DNA of 7,380 nt from CAYQAJ01 sp964415245 (GTDB taxonomy: Bacteria; Planctomycetota; Planctomycetia; Pirellulales; Pirellulaceae). Positions 1 to 5,835 of the stretch are shown piece after piece. How positions within the stretch are numbered: position 1 is the first letter of the stretch; every line of letters begins with the position of its first letter. Under the pieces are notes generated by a model. It ran no database searches and was not told where the DNA came from. It saw only the letters and a program-made list of their open reading frames with translations. The stretch lies in assembly GCA_964415245.1 (NCBI GenBank), contig CAYQAJ010000255.1:1-7380 (forward strand), in the 5' to 3' direction. The position numbers and the translations under genes are program-made.

Positions 1-46
1 TTTGCTGCACGCAGCTTGAACACTGCGCAAGTGCCATTCGTGGCTG

Positions 47-1492
47 TCACCTTTTTCGCGACCCGACCGCGCTGAAAACTGAAAACTGAAAACTCTTCGC
101 CCCCTTACTCATCCACACGAACGCAAACCCAAATATCGGCAGCACGTACCGCATGTGGTGGTTCATGCCGGTCTGCGAGCTCACGAGCACGAGCACTACT
201 AACAGCGGCGCGAGCAAACACCCTTCATCCCGCCATGAGGCCGCATACCCGCGCCGTGTTAGCCCGAGCACGAGTGCCACCGCAACCAGCCCCCACGTGC
301 CCAGCGGCACTTTCACGCCCAGCGCGTAGAGATAATAATACCACCAGCCGTCCTGCCGCCATTGGCCCCGCAGGTACGACCAGTTCATTCGCTCGAAGTC
401 GCGCCGCTGCACGTCGATGCCGCGCAGGTAATTGGCGGGCAGCGGCACGCGAATCCCCTCCATCCACGTGCCGTGAAAACGGTTCGACCCCTCGGGCGGC
501 GGCACGGCGACCTCCGGATCGCCCAGCGCCCGGCTCACAAACGGAATCTCCCCCAACCGCTGAAACGTGTTCTCGAACCCGTAGCCCACGTTGATGGCAT
601 ACACGGCGATCGCCAGCACCAGCGCGAGCTGCAGCGCTTGCACGGCCGTCCGCACTCGTCCGCTTTCCGCTTTCGGCTCTCCGCTTTCCTGCTCTCGACC
701 CTCGACTCTCGACTCTTGACTTTCCCGTCCGTCGCTAACGCTTCCGGCTCGTTTGCCGCTTTCCCCTTTCCGCTTTTCGCATTCGCCTTCCCACCAATCT
801 CCGATTCGCCAAACGACCCACAACACCGGCCACAATCCAAACAGCACAATCCACGTGCTCTTGGTCAGCTCGCACAGTCCCAGCGCGACGCCCGCCCACA
901 GCGCGGCGCCCCACGTCGGTTGTTTGAGCCATCGCCAGAACGCGTAGCTGGCGAGGACTCCCATTGCCGCTGCCGGCGCATCGGGCGTAATGAGCTGCGC
1001 ATGCCCCAAAATCGTCGGCGAGAAGCACCACAGAACCAGCGCCAACACTCCCGGCCACGGCCCATAAAGCTGCCGCGCCCATACGTAACACACCAGCGCA
1101 CCAACAAGACTGAACGGAATGCACGCCCAGCGGGCGATCGTGAACAGCCAGAACGTGCGCTCGCCGTTGATCGTGCAGAACTTCTCGCCGACCTGGAACT
1201 CCGAACGTGAACTGCTGCGCTCGACGTAGTCGCCCCAATCGGTCTCGGCCCCGGCTGCCATCACGGGCAGCGCCGCAATCATTCGCACCAGCGGCGGATT
1301 CACGCGGTACAGATCGAACCGCCCGAAGTGCCAGTGACTGATGCCAGCCGGAAGATGCGCGACTTCGTCGACGGCAGGGCTATGCCCGCACACACTCCAA
1401 ATCAACAAGCCTGCGTTCGCGCCCACCAGCGTGATTAGTGGTAGCGCGCAACATAGGACCGCTCGGCGTTTGGCGGTTAACGCACTGCTCAT
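47..1492 (-). CDS. ArnT/PMT-type polytopic glycosyltransferase, C-terminus probably truncated
   Basis: A 481-residue integral membrane protein of the GT-C fold (glycosyltransferase 39 / ArnT-like). Such enzymes move a sugar from a polyprenyl-phosphate donor to a lipid or protein acceptor on the outer face of the membrane. Residues 11-32 form the first helix. The first outer loop carries Asp42-Glu43 in PAVDEVAHLPAG, the usual place of the catalytic acidic residue, followed by RVNPPLVR. Further hydrophobic segments lie near 121-140, 146-165, 172-190, 195-228, 284-303, 390-411, 425-438 and 449-462. Residues 236-279 are a Lys/Glu/Ser/Arg-rich stretch encoded by heptamer repeats, placed in a loop. 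The last residues (466-481, SFQFSVFS...) are also repeat-encoded and run quickly into TGA. Family members I recall continue with another 100 or more residues, so this end looks truncated. ATG at 1492 precedes the first helix well; no clear Shine-Dalgarno is seen. Donor and acceptor unknown. Confidence 0.82.
   Translation of the reverse strand: MSSALTAKRRAVLCCALPLITLVGANAGLLIWSVCGHSPAVDEVAHLPAGISHWHFGRFDLYRVNPPLVRMIAALPVMAAGAETDWGDYVERSSSRSEFQVGEKFCTINGERTFWLFTIARWACIPFSLVGALVCYVWARQLYGPWPGVLALVLWCFSPTILGHAQLITPDAPAAAMGVLASYAFWRWLKQPTWGAALWAGVALGLCELTKSTWIVLFGLWPVLWVVWRIGDWWEGECEKRKGESGKRAGSVSDGRESQESRVEGREQESGEPKAESGRVRTAVQALQLALVLAIAVYAINVGYGFENTFQRLGEIPFVSRALGDPEVAVPPPEGSNRFHGTWMEGIRVPLPANYLRGIDVQRRDFERMNWSYLRGQWRQDGWWYYYLYALGVKVPLGTWGLVAVALVLGLTRRGYAASWRDEGCLLAPLLVVLVLVSSQTGMNHHMRYVLPIFGFAFVWMSKGAKSFQFSVFSAVGSRKR
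72..94. repeat. Heptamer tandem repeat, CTGAAAA x3
   Basis: Three perfect copies of CTGAAAA followed by CT. Read on the minus strand it is TTTTCAG, the same unit found at 5755-5782 in the pseudopilin leader. It encodes the FQFSVFS stretch at the end of the glycosyltransferase, immediately before that protein's stop codon. Confidence 0.9.
661..791. repeat. Composite heptamer repeat array inside the glycosyltransferase gene
   Basis: On the plus strand, 661-688 reads CGCTTTC, CGCTTTC, GGCTCTC, CGCTTTC. After a 3-base break, 692-719 reads CTCTCGA, CCCTCGA, CTCTCGA, CTCTTGA. A non-heptameric block at 727-751 follows, then 757-784 reads CGCTTTC, CCCTTTC, CGCTTTT, CGCATTC. The whole array is translated in frame as a charged, low-complexity loop (residues about 236-279) of the glycosyltransferase on the minus strand. 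It separates two membrane helices and so probably sits in a solvent-exposed loop. Confidence 0.85.
727..751. repeat. 25-base block embedded between heptamer arrays, possible dispersed repeat
   Basis: This block lacks the 7-base period of its two flanks and breaks the array in two. On the minus strand it reads CGAGCCGGAAGCGTTAGCGA followed by CGGAC. From memory, motifs of this kind (GAGCCGG-AGCGT-AGCGAC) are widely dispersed between genes in planctomycete genomes. Only one copy is in this window, so its repeat status is not shown by the sequence itself. Confidence 0.4.
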
Positions 1493-1653
1493 TGTTTGAG
1501 CGATTTGAACTACTTCGACGGCACGAGCGAGTGAACAATCGGGCAGTCGTCCGAACTCCGTTAATCAGCAACGGCACGAACGCACTTTTCATTTACGAGT
1601 AACATTCTGGTGAAATTGATGGGTATCGATGCAAGTCCGTGCCGCCATCCCCA

Positions 1654-2028
1654 CTAGCTCGATCCGCCGCTGCAATAGCAAAGGTGATGGTTATTGGTTC
1701 CCTCAGGTTCACCGCCACATCCGCTGGCTCGCGACAAACCGGTGCATTCCGGTGTACACGACGACGCGGGATAGTACGTTACGTTGACCGCGTCCACGAC
1801 GACGGGCATACCACCGGCATCCGTCGCCCATACCACGCCGAACCGCGGCGTACAGGTCTCTTCGTCCGCCTTTACGCACATCGACGAGAACTTCCAACAA
1901 ATCCCCATGTGGCAACCGTTAAAACAGTCGCCTTCGGCCGCGCGCCATGCGCCCAGTGAAAACGCGATCACACCTGCCACTGCGAAGCCGACTACTCCCC
2001 GTACGGTCTTTCCTGCCAGGCGATTCAT
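1654..2028 (-). CDS. Small exported cysteine-rich protein (10 Cys)
   Basis: A 124-residue protein I do not recognise. Residues 8-31 look like a signal peptide or single anchor: basic start (K8, R10), hydrophobic core GVVGFAVAGVIAFSLGAW, and a possible cleavage near Ala30-Ala31. The mature part holds ten cysteines at 35, 39, 44, 51, 59, 91, 95, 104, 117 and 119, in two groups (35-59 and 91-119) around a cysteine-free centre. An even number of cysteines outside the cytoplasm suggests about five disulfides. The start is well supported: AAAGGAGA (2034-2041) lies just upstream of the ATG. It is fourth in the minus-strand operon that begins with a MauE-thioredoxin redox protein, which makes it a plausible substrate of that system (inference). 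The spacing C-x3-C-x4-C has no CxxCH haem motif, so it is not a c-type cytochrome. Confidence 0.75.
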   Translation of the reverse strand: MNRLAGKTVRGVVGFAVAGVIAFSLGAWRAAEGDCFNGCHMGICWKFSSMCVKADEETCTPRFGVVWATDAGGMPVVVDAVNVTYYPASSCTPECTGLSRASGCGGEPEGTNNHHLCYCSGGSS

Positions 2029-2033
2029 GGTCT

Positions 2034-2041
2034 TCTCCTTT
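2034..2041 (-). promoter_or_regulatory. Strong Shine-Dalgarno for the cysteine-rich protein
   Basis: The minus strand reads AAAGGAGA followed by a short spacer and ATG at 2028. It is the best ribosome-binding site in the operon, so this small protein may be translated more strongly than its neighbours, as expected for a product made in quantity. Confidence 0.6.
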
Positions 2042-2094
2042 TGTCAAGGCACACGATGAGCTTGGCGAACCAAAGCAAGGCGGACTCGGTCCGA

Positions 2095-3087
2095 CTAGCG
2101 CGATCCCGCGCTCGTCTTGTGTCGTGCCACATACCAGAATACCGCGCCGGCAATGCCAACCACCGCCGGCAGCAAGAGCCACGGCCAATACGATGCCAGG
2201 CCACGCTGCGGTTCGTTAGGCTGCAAAAAGTGACGAGTCGAACCCTCGACGTAACGTCGATTGGCCACTTGGTCGCTTACTCGCGTGCCTCGTGGAAACG
2301 CGAGCTCGAACCTCTCGGGTGCAATGGGTTCGTTGAATTCATATCGGGTCATGCGGTAGGTCTTCGACATCGCTAGCGACCCTTTCTCGGGCAGGTAGAC
2401 CACCCGCCACTCCCCCGGTACCGGACCGTATCTCGGGTCCCGGCGGTATTGAATGTCCTCTCGTAAGTACTCCTCGCCATGGATTCCTTCGGCGAATCGA
2501 ACGACGACATAATTAAGGGCGGGATCAACCCAATAGAGACGGGCCGGAGAATCGTCGCTAGCTCGGCATTCCACAATCAGGCACTCGCGGCCGCCGATGT
2601 TGCCCCGCTGTTCGAGCAGCGTGCAATGCTCTCGGGAGAGCGACGAGATAGCCGGGAGCATGGCGCGATACGTCATCAACATGGGAATCAGGTCGACGTC
2701 GCGTAGCGAGTCGTCTTGCACGCGCGAGCGAACGACGCCATGAGGCGAACCGCCCTGAAATCCCGTGAGCTTCCTCAGCTCGTCGCCGATGTAAACCTGT
2801 CGAACGGATGCCAACTGCTGCTTTTCCCTCTCAAACTGATAGTTTACGCGGTCGCCGTCGATGTCCAATCGGCCGCGCTGAAGGAAGTCCTGCCCGGTGG
2901 TAGCCCATTGTTCGCGCTGCTCCCACTCGAATGTAAACGAGTGCGCGCGATCCTGCCGCTCTTGCCAAGCTCGAAGGATCGTGTCCAACGTCGGCGCGGC
3001 ATCCTGCGAAGCAGCATTGCGCGTCGCCGCCAACAACACTCCCATGGCGGCGGTACCCGCCAACAACCATTCGATCCTGCGTCTCAC
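2095..3087 (-). CDS. LolA-like exported protein with C-terminal membrane anchor
   Basis: A 330-residue protein starting at GTG (3085-3087). AGGGGGG at 3092-3098 on the minus strand supports this start. Residues 1-28 (MRRRIEWLLAGTAAMGVLLA...) are a signal peptide, with likely cleavage near AASQ-D. The body (about 30-285) alternates short beta-like segments, for example VNYQFEREKQQLASVRQVYIGDELRKL, ECLIVECRAS and RLYWVDPALNYVVVRF. This is the flow typical of LolA/LolB-like and outer-membrane lipoprotein-sorting-like families. Residues 300-321 (YWPWLLLPAVVGIAGAVFWYVA) form a membrane helix, followed by a short basic tail. The bulk of the protein therefore faces outside and is anchored at its C-terminus. 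It follows DUF1573 after 19 bases. Family assignment rests on overall pattern only; the ligand and role are unknown, and I do not claim lipoprotein transport. Confidence 0.72.
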   Translation of the reverse strand: MRRRIEWLLAGTAAMGVLLAATRNAASQDAAPTLDTILRAWQERQDRAHSFTFEWEQREQWATTGQDFLQRGRLDIDGDRVNYQFEREKQQLASVRQVYIGDELRKLTGFQGGSPHGVVRSRVQDDSLRDVDLIPMLMTYRAMLPAISSLSREHCTLLEQRGNIGGRECLIVECRASDDSPARLYWVDPALNYVVVRFAEGIHGEEYLREDIQYRRDPRYGPVPGEWRVVYLPEKGSLAMSKTYRMTRYEFNEPIAPERFELAFPRGTRVSDQVANRRYVEGSTRHFLQPNEPQRGLASYWPWLLLPAVVGIAGAVFWYVARHKTSAGSR

Positions 3088-3106
3088 GGCGATCCCCCCT
3101 GATTCG

Positions 3107-4234
3107 TTACAGGTCTTCTACCCCGCGCCAGCGGACAACCGCCGATACTTCCGACGCCGGGCCCGATTCGTATTGCACGTCAAAGCGAATCGGCGCGGCG
3201 ACGTCCCCATCGGAGGCCACCCGACAGCGCAGCACACAGATCCAGGCAGTCGGCGATACTCGCTCCAGCCGTGTCACCGTCATCAGCTCCGATTCCGAAT
3301 CGGCGAGCTCGACCGCGAACGGCGCTCCACGCCGAGACTCCAGCCGCAGTGTTTCCTCGACTTCCGTTCCCACGGCCACCATGCCCATATGACTCACTTC
3401 CGGAAGGATGCGGATATCGCGCAGCATTCTGGCGCGCACCGGCAACTCGATGACCGGAGTCTGCGTGCCGTCGGTCAGCACAGCCCGCACGGCGACGTCG
3501 AACTGGTATTCGCCCACCGGAAGCTCGTCGTTGGGCAGTACCCGAATGACGAATGGCTCCGCCTCCGATTCCGAGCTCGTGAGCTCCGTAACGCTTACGG
3601 CCGCCAACGCCGGATCGCAATCGACCACCAAGCGTTCCACCGGTTCATTGCAGGCCACACGAACGGTGCGAGCCGTCAGGGACATTCCTTTTACCAACGA
3701 CTGCTCGAAATCGAGGTCCGCCGGACGAAAGGCAATCGGTGTCCGCACCCATCCCGTAACCCGCCACTGAAGCTGCGCGCGCACCGGTTCGATCGGAACC
3801 GCGATGACGTTCACGGCGAACTCTCGGCGCGAGCGGCCCGGCGGCGCCGAGGCGGAAGGGCGCAGGTCCAGCAGCAACTCGACGTTCGCTTCGCCGCCGG
3901 CCGGTACGATGATGGAATCGGGCTCGACGGACGTGCAGCCGCACGACGTGGCGAACGAGCGGATGCCGAGGTCGGTACTGGTCGTATTGCGAATGGGGAG
4001 CGTCCAGCGGAAATCGCGCTGGACCCACACTTCGCCGAAATCGAGGTGCTCGGGATTGACGACCAGCGCATCGACCGGGTTGTCCCAGAACATGCGCAAA
4101 CTGCGCAGCGCGTAGCCGCCCAAGCCGATCAGCAGCAAAGCGCCCACCGCGAGTGCCAGCCCGCGCCACCGCCGCCGCGCTGTTTCGGCCGGGTGCTGCG
4201 CCTGCGAGGTAGTGGTCGTCGCCGGATCGCTCAT
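3107..4234 (-). CDS. DUF1573 domain protein, membrane-anchored
   Basis: A 375-residue protein with a short cytoplasmic head, a membrane helix at 26-43 (LALAVGALLLIGLGGYAL) and a long extracytoplasmic part. Residues 58-125 carry the DUF1573 signature: VNPEHLDFGEV, then the IRNTTSTDLGI strand, then SFATSCGCTSVEP with Cys98 and Cys100, then VPAGGEANVELLLDL. This is an immunoglobulin-like fold related to ASH/MSP-type domains. Residues 135-375 look like two further beta-rich repeats of similar size. Cys98 and Cys100 are close enough to form or exchange a disulfide. The gene begins 30 bases after the MauE-thioredoxin gene and ends 19 bases before the LolA-like gene. GAGGA upstream of the ATG is a modest ribosome-binding site. 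DUF1573 proteins often neighbour redox or type II secretion-like genes in planctomycetes; a scaffold or chaperone role is a guess. Confidence 0.85.
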   Translation of the reverse strand: MSDPATTTTSQAQHPAETARRRWRGLALAVGALLLIGLGGYALRSLRMFWDNPVDALVVNPEHLDFGEVWVQRDFRWTLPIRNTTSTDLGIRSFATSCGCTSVEPDSIIVPAGGEANVELLLDLRPSASAPPGRSRREFAVNVIAVPIEPVRAQLQWRVTGWVRTPIAFRPADLDFEQSLVKGMSLTARTVRVACNEPVERLVVDCDPALAAVSVTELTSSESEAEPFVIRVLPNDELPVGEYQFDVAVRAVLTDGTQTPVIELPVRARMLRDIRILPEVSHMGMVAVGTEVEETLRLESRRGAPFAVELADSESELMTVTRLERVSPTAWICVLRCRVASDGDVAAPIRFDVQYESGPASEVSAVVRWRGVEDL

Positions 4235-4264
4235 GATCGACTCGTCCTCAACACCTCATTTCCG

Positions 4265-4795
4265 TCAGGTGCCGGGCACGCTCCCGTCTCCGTTGCTCAC
4301 CGCCACAACCTGCCCATTCTCGACGTGCAGCAAAGTCGGCGCGGCCGCATGCCAACGGCGCCGCGGATCGAGCCTGCCCGGAAGCGCCCAAGAAGTTACG
4401 TCGCGCTGGGCCCGTGAATCCACAGCGTAGTCGGATAGTTCAACGAGGGCCACTTGTCTCTCGCAGGCGCCGAGCAATCGACTTTCCGCCTCCAGCCGCT
4501 CGAGCAGCTCGTGGCATTTCCGGCAGTCGCGCCGATAGAGCACAATGATCCACTCGCCTTGCTGAAGTTCCGGACCGATGTCGATATGTGCCAAAAGCGG
4601 CAGCGGCTTGCCTACGCACTTTTCGGGTTCGAGCACGACGACGCGGCCCGAGCCGGTGATTTCTCCTGATTCATCAAGCACCGCCGGGCGACTGACGCTG
4701 GCGAGCACGCCGGCCGAGGCGCCCGTCAAGAGCGAAACGCAAACCAGCGCCGTGGTCGTCCAAGACGATACGGAGCGCTTCTTGCGGGGGGGGCG
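4265..4795 (-). CDS. Thioredoxin-like C-terminal segment of the MauE protein (downstream frame)
   Basis: This is the part readable in the second frame, downstream of the homopolymer. It begins with basic RPPRKKR, then a hydrophobic helix (TTTALVCVSLLTGASAGVLASV) and an extracytoplasmic domain. That domain contains EWIIVLYRRDC-RK-CHELLERLE, the strand-CxxC-helix pattern of thioredoxins, later VALVELSDY and APTLLHVENGQVVAV, with APT where thioredoxins have the cis-proline. It ends at TGA (4267-4265), 30 bases before DUF1573. An ATG at 4882 opens this frame, but its first 33 residues (MRLFRPCDCEPVADD...) are an out-of-frame reading of the MauE motif region. A separate protein starting there is therefore unlikely. 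Confidence 0.7.
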   Translation of the reverse strand, partial: RPPRKKRSVSSWTTTALVCVSLLTGASAGVLASVSRPAVLDESGEITGSGRVVVLEPEKCVGKPLPLLAHIDIGPELQQGEWIIVLYRRDCRKCHELLERLEAESRLLGACERQVALVELSDYAVDSRAQRDVTSWALPGRLDPRRRWHAAAPTLLHVENGQVVAVSNGDGSVPGT

Positions 4796-5250
4796 CCCCA
4801 CCCGATGAGGGCGAACACGGCGCCGACATTGAGCGCGGTCGTCAGCCACGGGTTCACAGTCACACGGCCGAAACAGCCTCACGACGCTTCACCGGCCAGC
4901 GCCTTGGAAAGCGACACGGCGCCGAAAACGCCAAACAGCGCGATCGCGGATCGCCACGCCCACGCCGGCCAGATTCCGGCCAGCAGCCAGAATGCGACCA
5001 GCAATTCGACCTGTACCACCGCCAGAACCAACCACCGCGAAGCGAACAGCCCGATGCCGACAAGCGGCTGCATGACGAGCGCATGCATCTTGAGCAGGGC
5101 CGCGGTCAAAAGCAGGGCGGCGAGCAAGAGTCGCAGCGCGTGCCAGGCGCGATCGCCGCGTGCAGCGGCGTCACGGCTGCGCGTGTCGTCTACGATTCTG
5201 GACTGCCACTTTGGCGCCAGTGAAAAAATCGACCGATCGAACTCCGCCAT
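4265..5250 (-). CDS. MauE/DoxX-thioredoxin redox protein with in-frame UGA at a Cys position (candidate selenoprotein) and a homopolymer frameshift
   Basis: Read as one gene this encodes about 328 residues. ATG at 5250 has GGGAGG at 5259-5264. Helices lie at 38-56, 72-94 and 97-117 (LLLAALLLTAALLKMHALV; WLVLAVVQVELLVAFWLLAG). Then GEAS is followed by TGA (4881-4879, residue 124), and the frame continues GCFGRVTVNPW and a fourth helix (TALNVGAVFALIGW). In the family I recall KALSGEASCGCFG, so TGA stands where Cys should be, giving U124-G-C126. Past the 8-base homopolymer at 4786-4793 a one-base shift enters the frame RKKRSVSSW, a fifth helix, and a thioredoxin-like domain with Cys243-x-x-Cys246 (RRDCRKCHELL). 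MauE proteins pass reducing equivalents through the membrane to extracytoplasmic disulfides. Either the gene uses selenocysteine, or it carries a nonsense mutation, or there is sequence error. It is first in the operon. Confidence 0.72.
4786..4793 (-). other. C8 homopolymer (coding strand) at the frame change
   Basis: Eight G on the plus strand, eight C on the coding strand. The MauE frame enters as GCC-CCC-CCC and soon reaches a stop (ARSAPYRLGRPRRWFAFRS then TGA). A -1 shift here joins the thioredoxin frame, equivalent to a run of nine. Possible causes are a sequencing or assembly error, a real indel, transcriptional slippage, or -1 ribosomal slippage on C-CCC-CCC. Confidence 0.7.
4842..4881 (-). 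promoter_or_regulatory. Candidate bacterial SECIS element after the in-frame UGA
   Basis: Seven bases after the UGA, UCGGCCGUG (4871-4863) can pair with CGUGGCUGA (4850-4842): nine pairs, six Watson-Crick and three G-U. The 12-base apical loop UGACUGUGAACC (4862-4851) begins 17 bases after the UGA and has G as its second base. As I recall the bacterial SECIS rules, the apical loop lies about 16-37 bases downstream, has 3-14 bases, and carries a G among its first two. This hairpin meets all three. The fold was made by eye without energy calculation, and such a hairpin can occur by chance in GC-rich DNA. Confidence 0.4.
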
Positions 5251-5373
5251 GATCCGTGCCTCCCGTCGAGCGAGGCGCCGCGGACCGTTGCCAAGAGCGC
5301 GTGTGCCAGAGCAATGATGTGACCGACCCCCACGCGCCCACGGCACCCCCCGTCCGATGCCACGACAACCGGC

Positions 5374-5401
5374 AACCTACCAAACGAGAAGGGAATGTCA
5401 A
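5374..5401 (-). promoter_or_regulatory. Candidate sigma-70-type promoter for the MauE operon
   Basis: On the minus strand a perfect -35 TTGACA (5401-5396), a 16-base spacer and TAGGTT (5379-5374) keeping the first, second and last bases of TATAAT. Transcription would start near 5367 and leave a leader of about 115 bases. The -10 box is weak, so confidence is modest. Confidence 0.35.
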
Positions 5402-5476
5402 CCAGTTTTTCCCGATAATCCTCGAATCAACGGGCCGTGATGAGTGGCTGCCTGCCCCGCCGAAATGCGCGCATCA

Positions 5477-5494
5477 GTGACATACAGTTGTCAC
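5477..5494. promoter_or_regulatory. Perfect 18-base inverted repeat, candidate operator
   Basis: GTGACA-TACAGT-TGTCAC: two perfect 6-base arms around a 6-base spacer, the size expected for a dimeric helix-turn-helix regulator. GACATAC from this site recurs at 5522-5528, where it overlaps a second small palindrome. No regulator gene lies in the window. Confidence 0.4.
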
Positions 5495-5589
5495 CGACTC
5501 CCCCCGATGGACGGGGGTAACGACATACGTTATGGCAACCCGCCGGTGGAAAACCAGCCCGCGAAAGGTCCCGCCCGTCCGGAATTCGT

Positions 5590-5619
5590 TTGACCCTGCC
5601 ATGCAGGCTGCGGTATCAT
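5590..5619 (+). promoter_or_regulatory. Candidate promoter of the pseudopilin gene with a palindrome in its spacer
   Basis: -35 TTGACC (5590-5595), 18-base spacer, -10 TATCAT (5614-5619). Transcription would start near 5626, about 60 bases before the ATG. The spacer includes CCTGC-CAT-GCAGG (5595-5607), a perfect inverted repeat that would place a bound regulator between the two boxes. Confidence 0.45.
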
Positions 5620-5695
5620 CGCGCAAGCGAAGCGAACGGGCTGATGTACCTTTCTGATCGCGTATTCAATGCGAGGGCCCGGCGATGATGAGCCA

Positions 5696-5748
5696 ATGCA
5701 GAGTGCAGAATGCAGAGTGCAGAATGCAGAGTGCAGAGTGCAGAGTGC
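5696..5748. repeat. Heptamer array GARTGCA, about seven copies
   Basis: Perfect 7-base period from 5701: GAGTGCA, GAATGCA, GAGTGCA, GAATGCA, GAGTGCA, GAGTGCA, GAGTGC, with a partial copy before it. Translated in frame it yields a 7-residue peptide repeat (CRVQNAE, CRMQSAE) in the pseudopilin leader. The same unit occurs at 6801-6842 and, inverted, at 6863-6897. Confidence 0.95.
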
Positions 5749-5754
5749 GGCCAG

Positions 5755-5789
5755 AGTTTTCAGTTTTCAGTGTTCAGTTTTCAGTTCGG
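5755..5789. repeat. Heptamer array AGTTTTC
   Basis: AGTTTTC, AGTTTTC, AGTGTTC, AGTTTTC, AGTTCGG. It is the same unit as the array at 72-94, in the opposite orientation relative to the plus strand. It encodes EFSVFSVQFSV of the pseudopilin leader. Confidence 0.9.
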
Positions 5790-5804
5790 AAGCAACGGCT
5801 CCGG

Positions 5805-5835
5805 CTCTCGACTCTGGACTCTGGACTCTCGACTC
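5805..5835. repeat. Heptamer array CTCTSGA
   Basis: CTCTCGA, CTCTGGA, CTCTGGA, CTCTCGA, CTC. The array at 692-719 in the glycosyltransferase gene uses the same unit. It encodes LSTLDSGLSTR directly before the prepilin cleavage motif. Confidence 0.92.

Larger units (their letters stand above)
5251..5684. other. Divergent intergenic region (434 bases)
   Basis: It contains no convincing coding sequence. The side facing the MauE operon holds the candidate promoter at 5374-5401, and the side facing the pseudopilin holds one at 5590-5619. Between them are three small inverted repeats: GTGACA-n6-TGTCAC at 5477-5494, CCCCC-n7-GGGGG at 5501-5517 and CATA-CGT-TATG at 5524-5534. None is followed by a T-run, so they are more likely protein-binding sites than terminators. 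Confidence 0.5.

Noticed and set aside
362..1210. A 282-residue plus-strand open frame
   Set aside because: Antisense to the glycosyltransferase, with a His/Arg/Pro-rich composition and no recognisable motif.
2897..4417. A 506-residue open frame on the plus strand
   Set aside because: It is antisense to the DUF1573 and LolA-like genes, has an Arg/His-rich composition without domains, and crosses gene borders. It is a shadow of GC-rich coding DNA.
4866..4878. Small hairpin GGCUG-UUU-CGGCC directly after the UGA as the SECIS
   Set aside because: Its loop would lie only 6 bases after the UGA, too near for a bacterial SECIS. It also competes with the better placed nine-pair hairpin.
4796..4882. 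An independent N-terminus (MRLFRPCDCEPVADD...) for the thioredoxin-like protein
   Set aside because: The same DNA in another frame reads the conserved MauE motif GCFGRV-NPW and a membrane helix, which is far better protein. The ATG overlaps the TGA by chance.
5501..5517. Intrinsic terminator at CCCCC-n7-GGGGG
   Set aside because: No T-run on either side, and it lies between divergent promoters with no gene ending there.
5696..5835. CRISPR array
   Set aside because: The repeats are directly adjacent 7-base units without unique spacers, and no cas genes are present.
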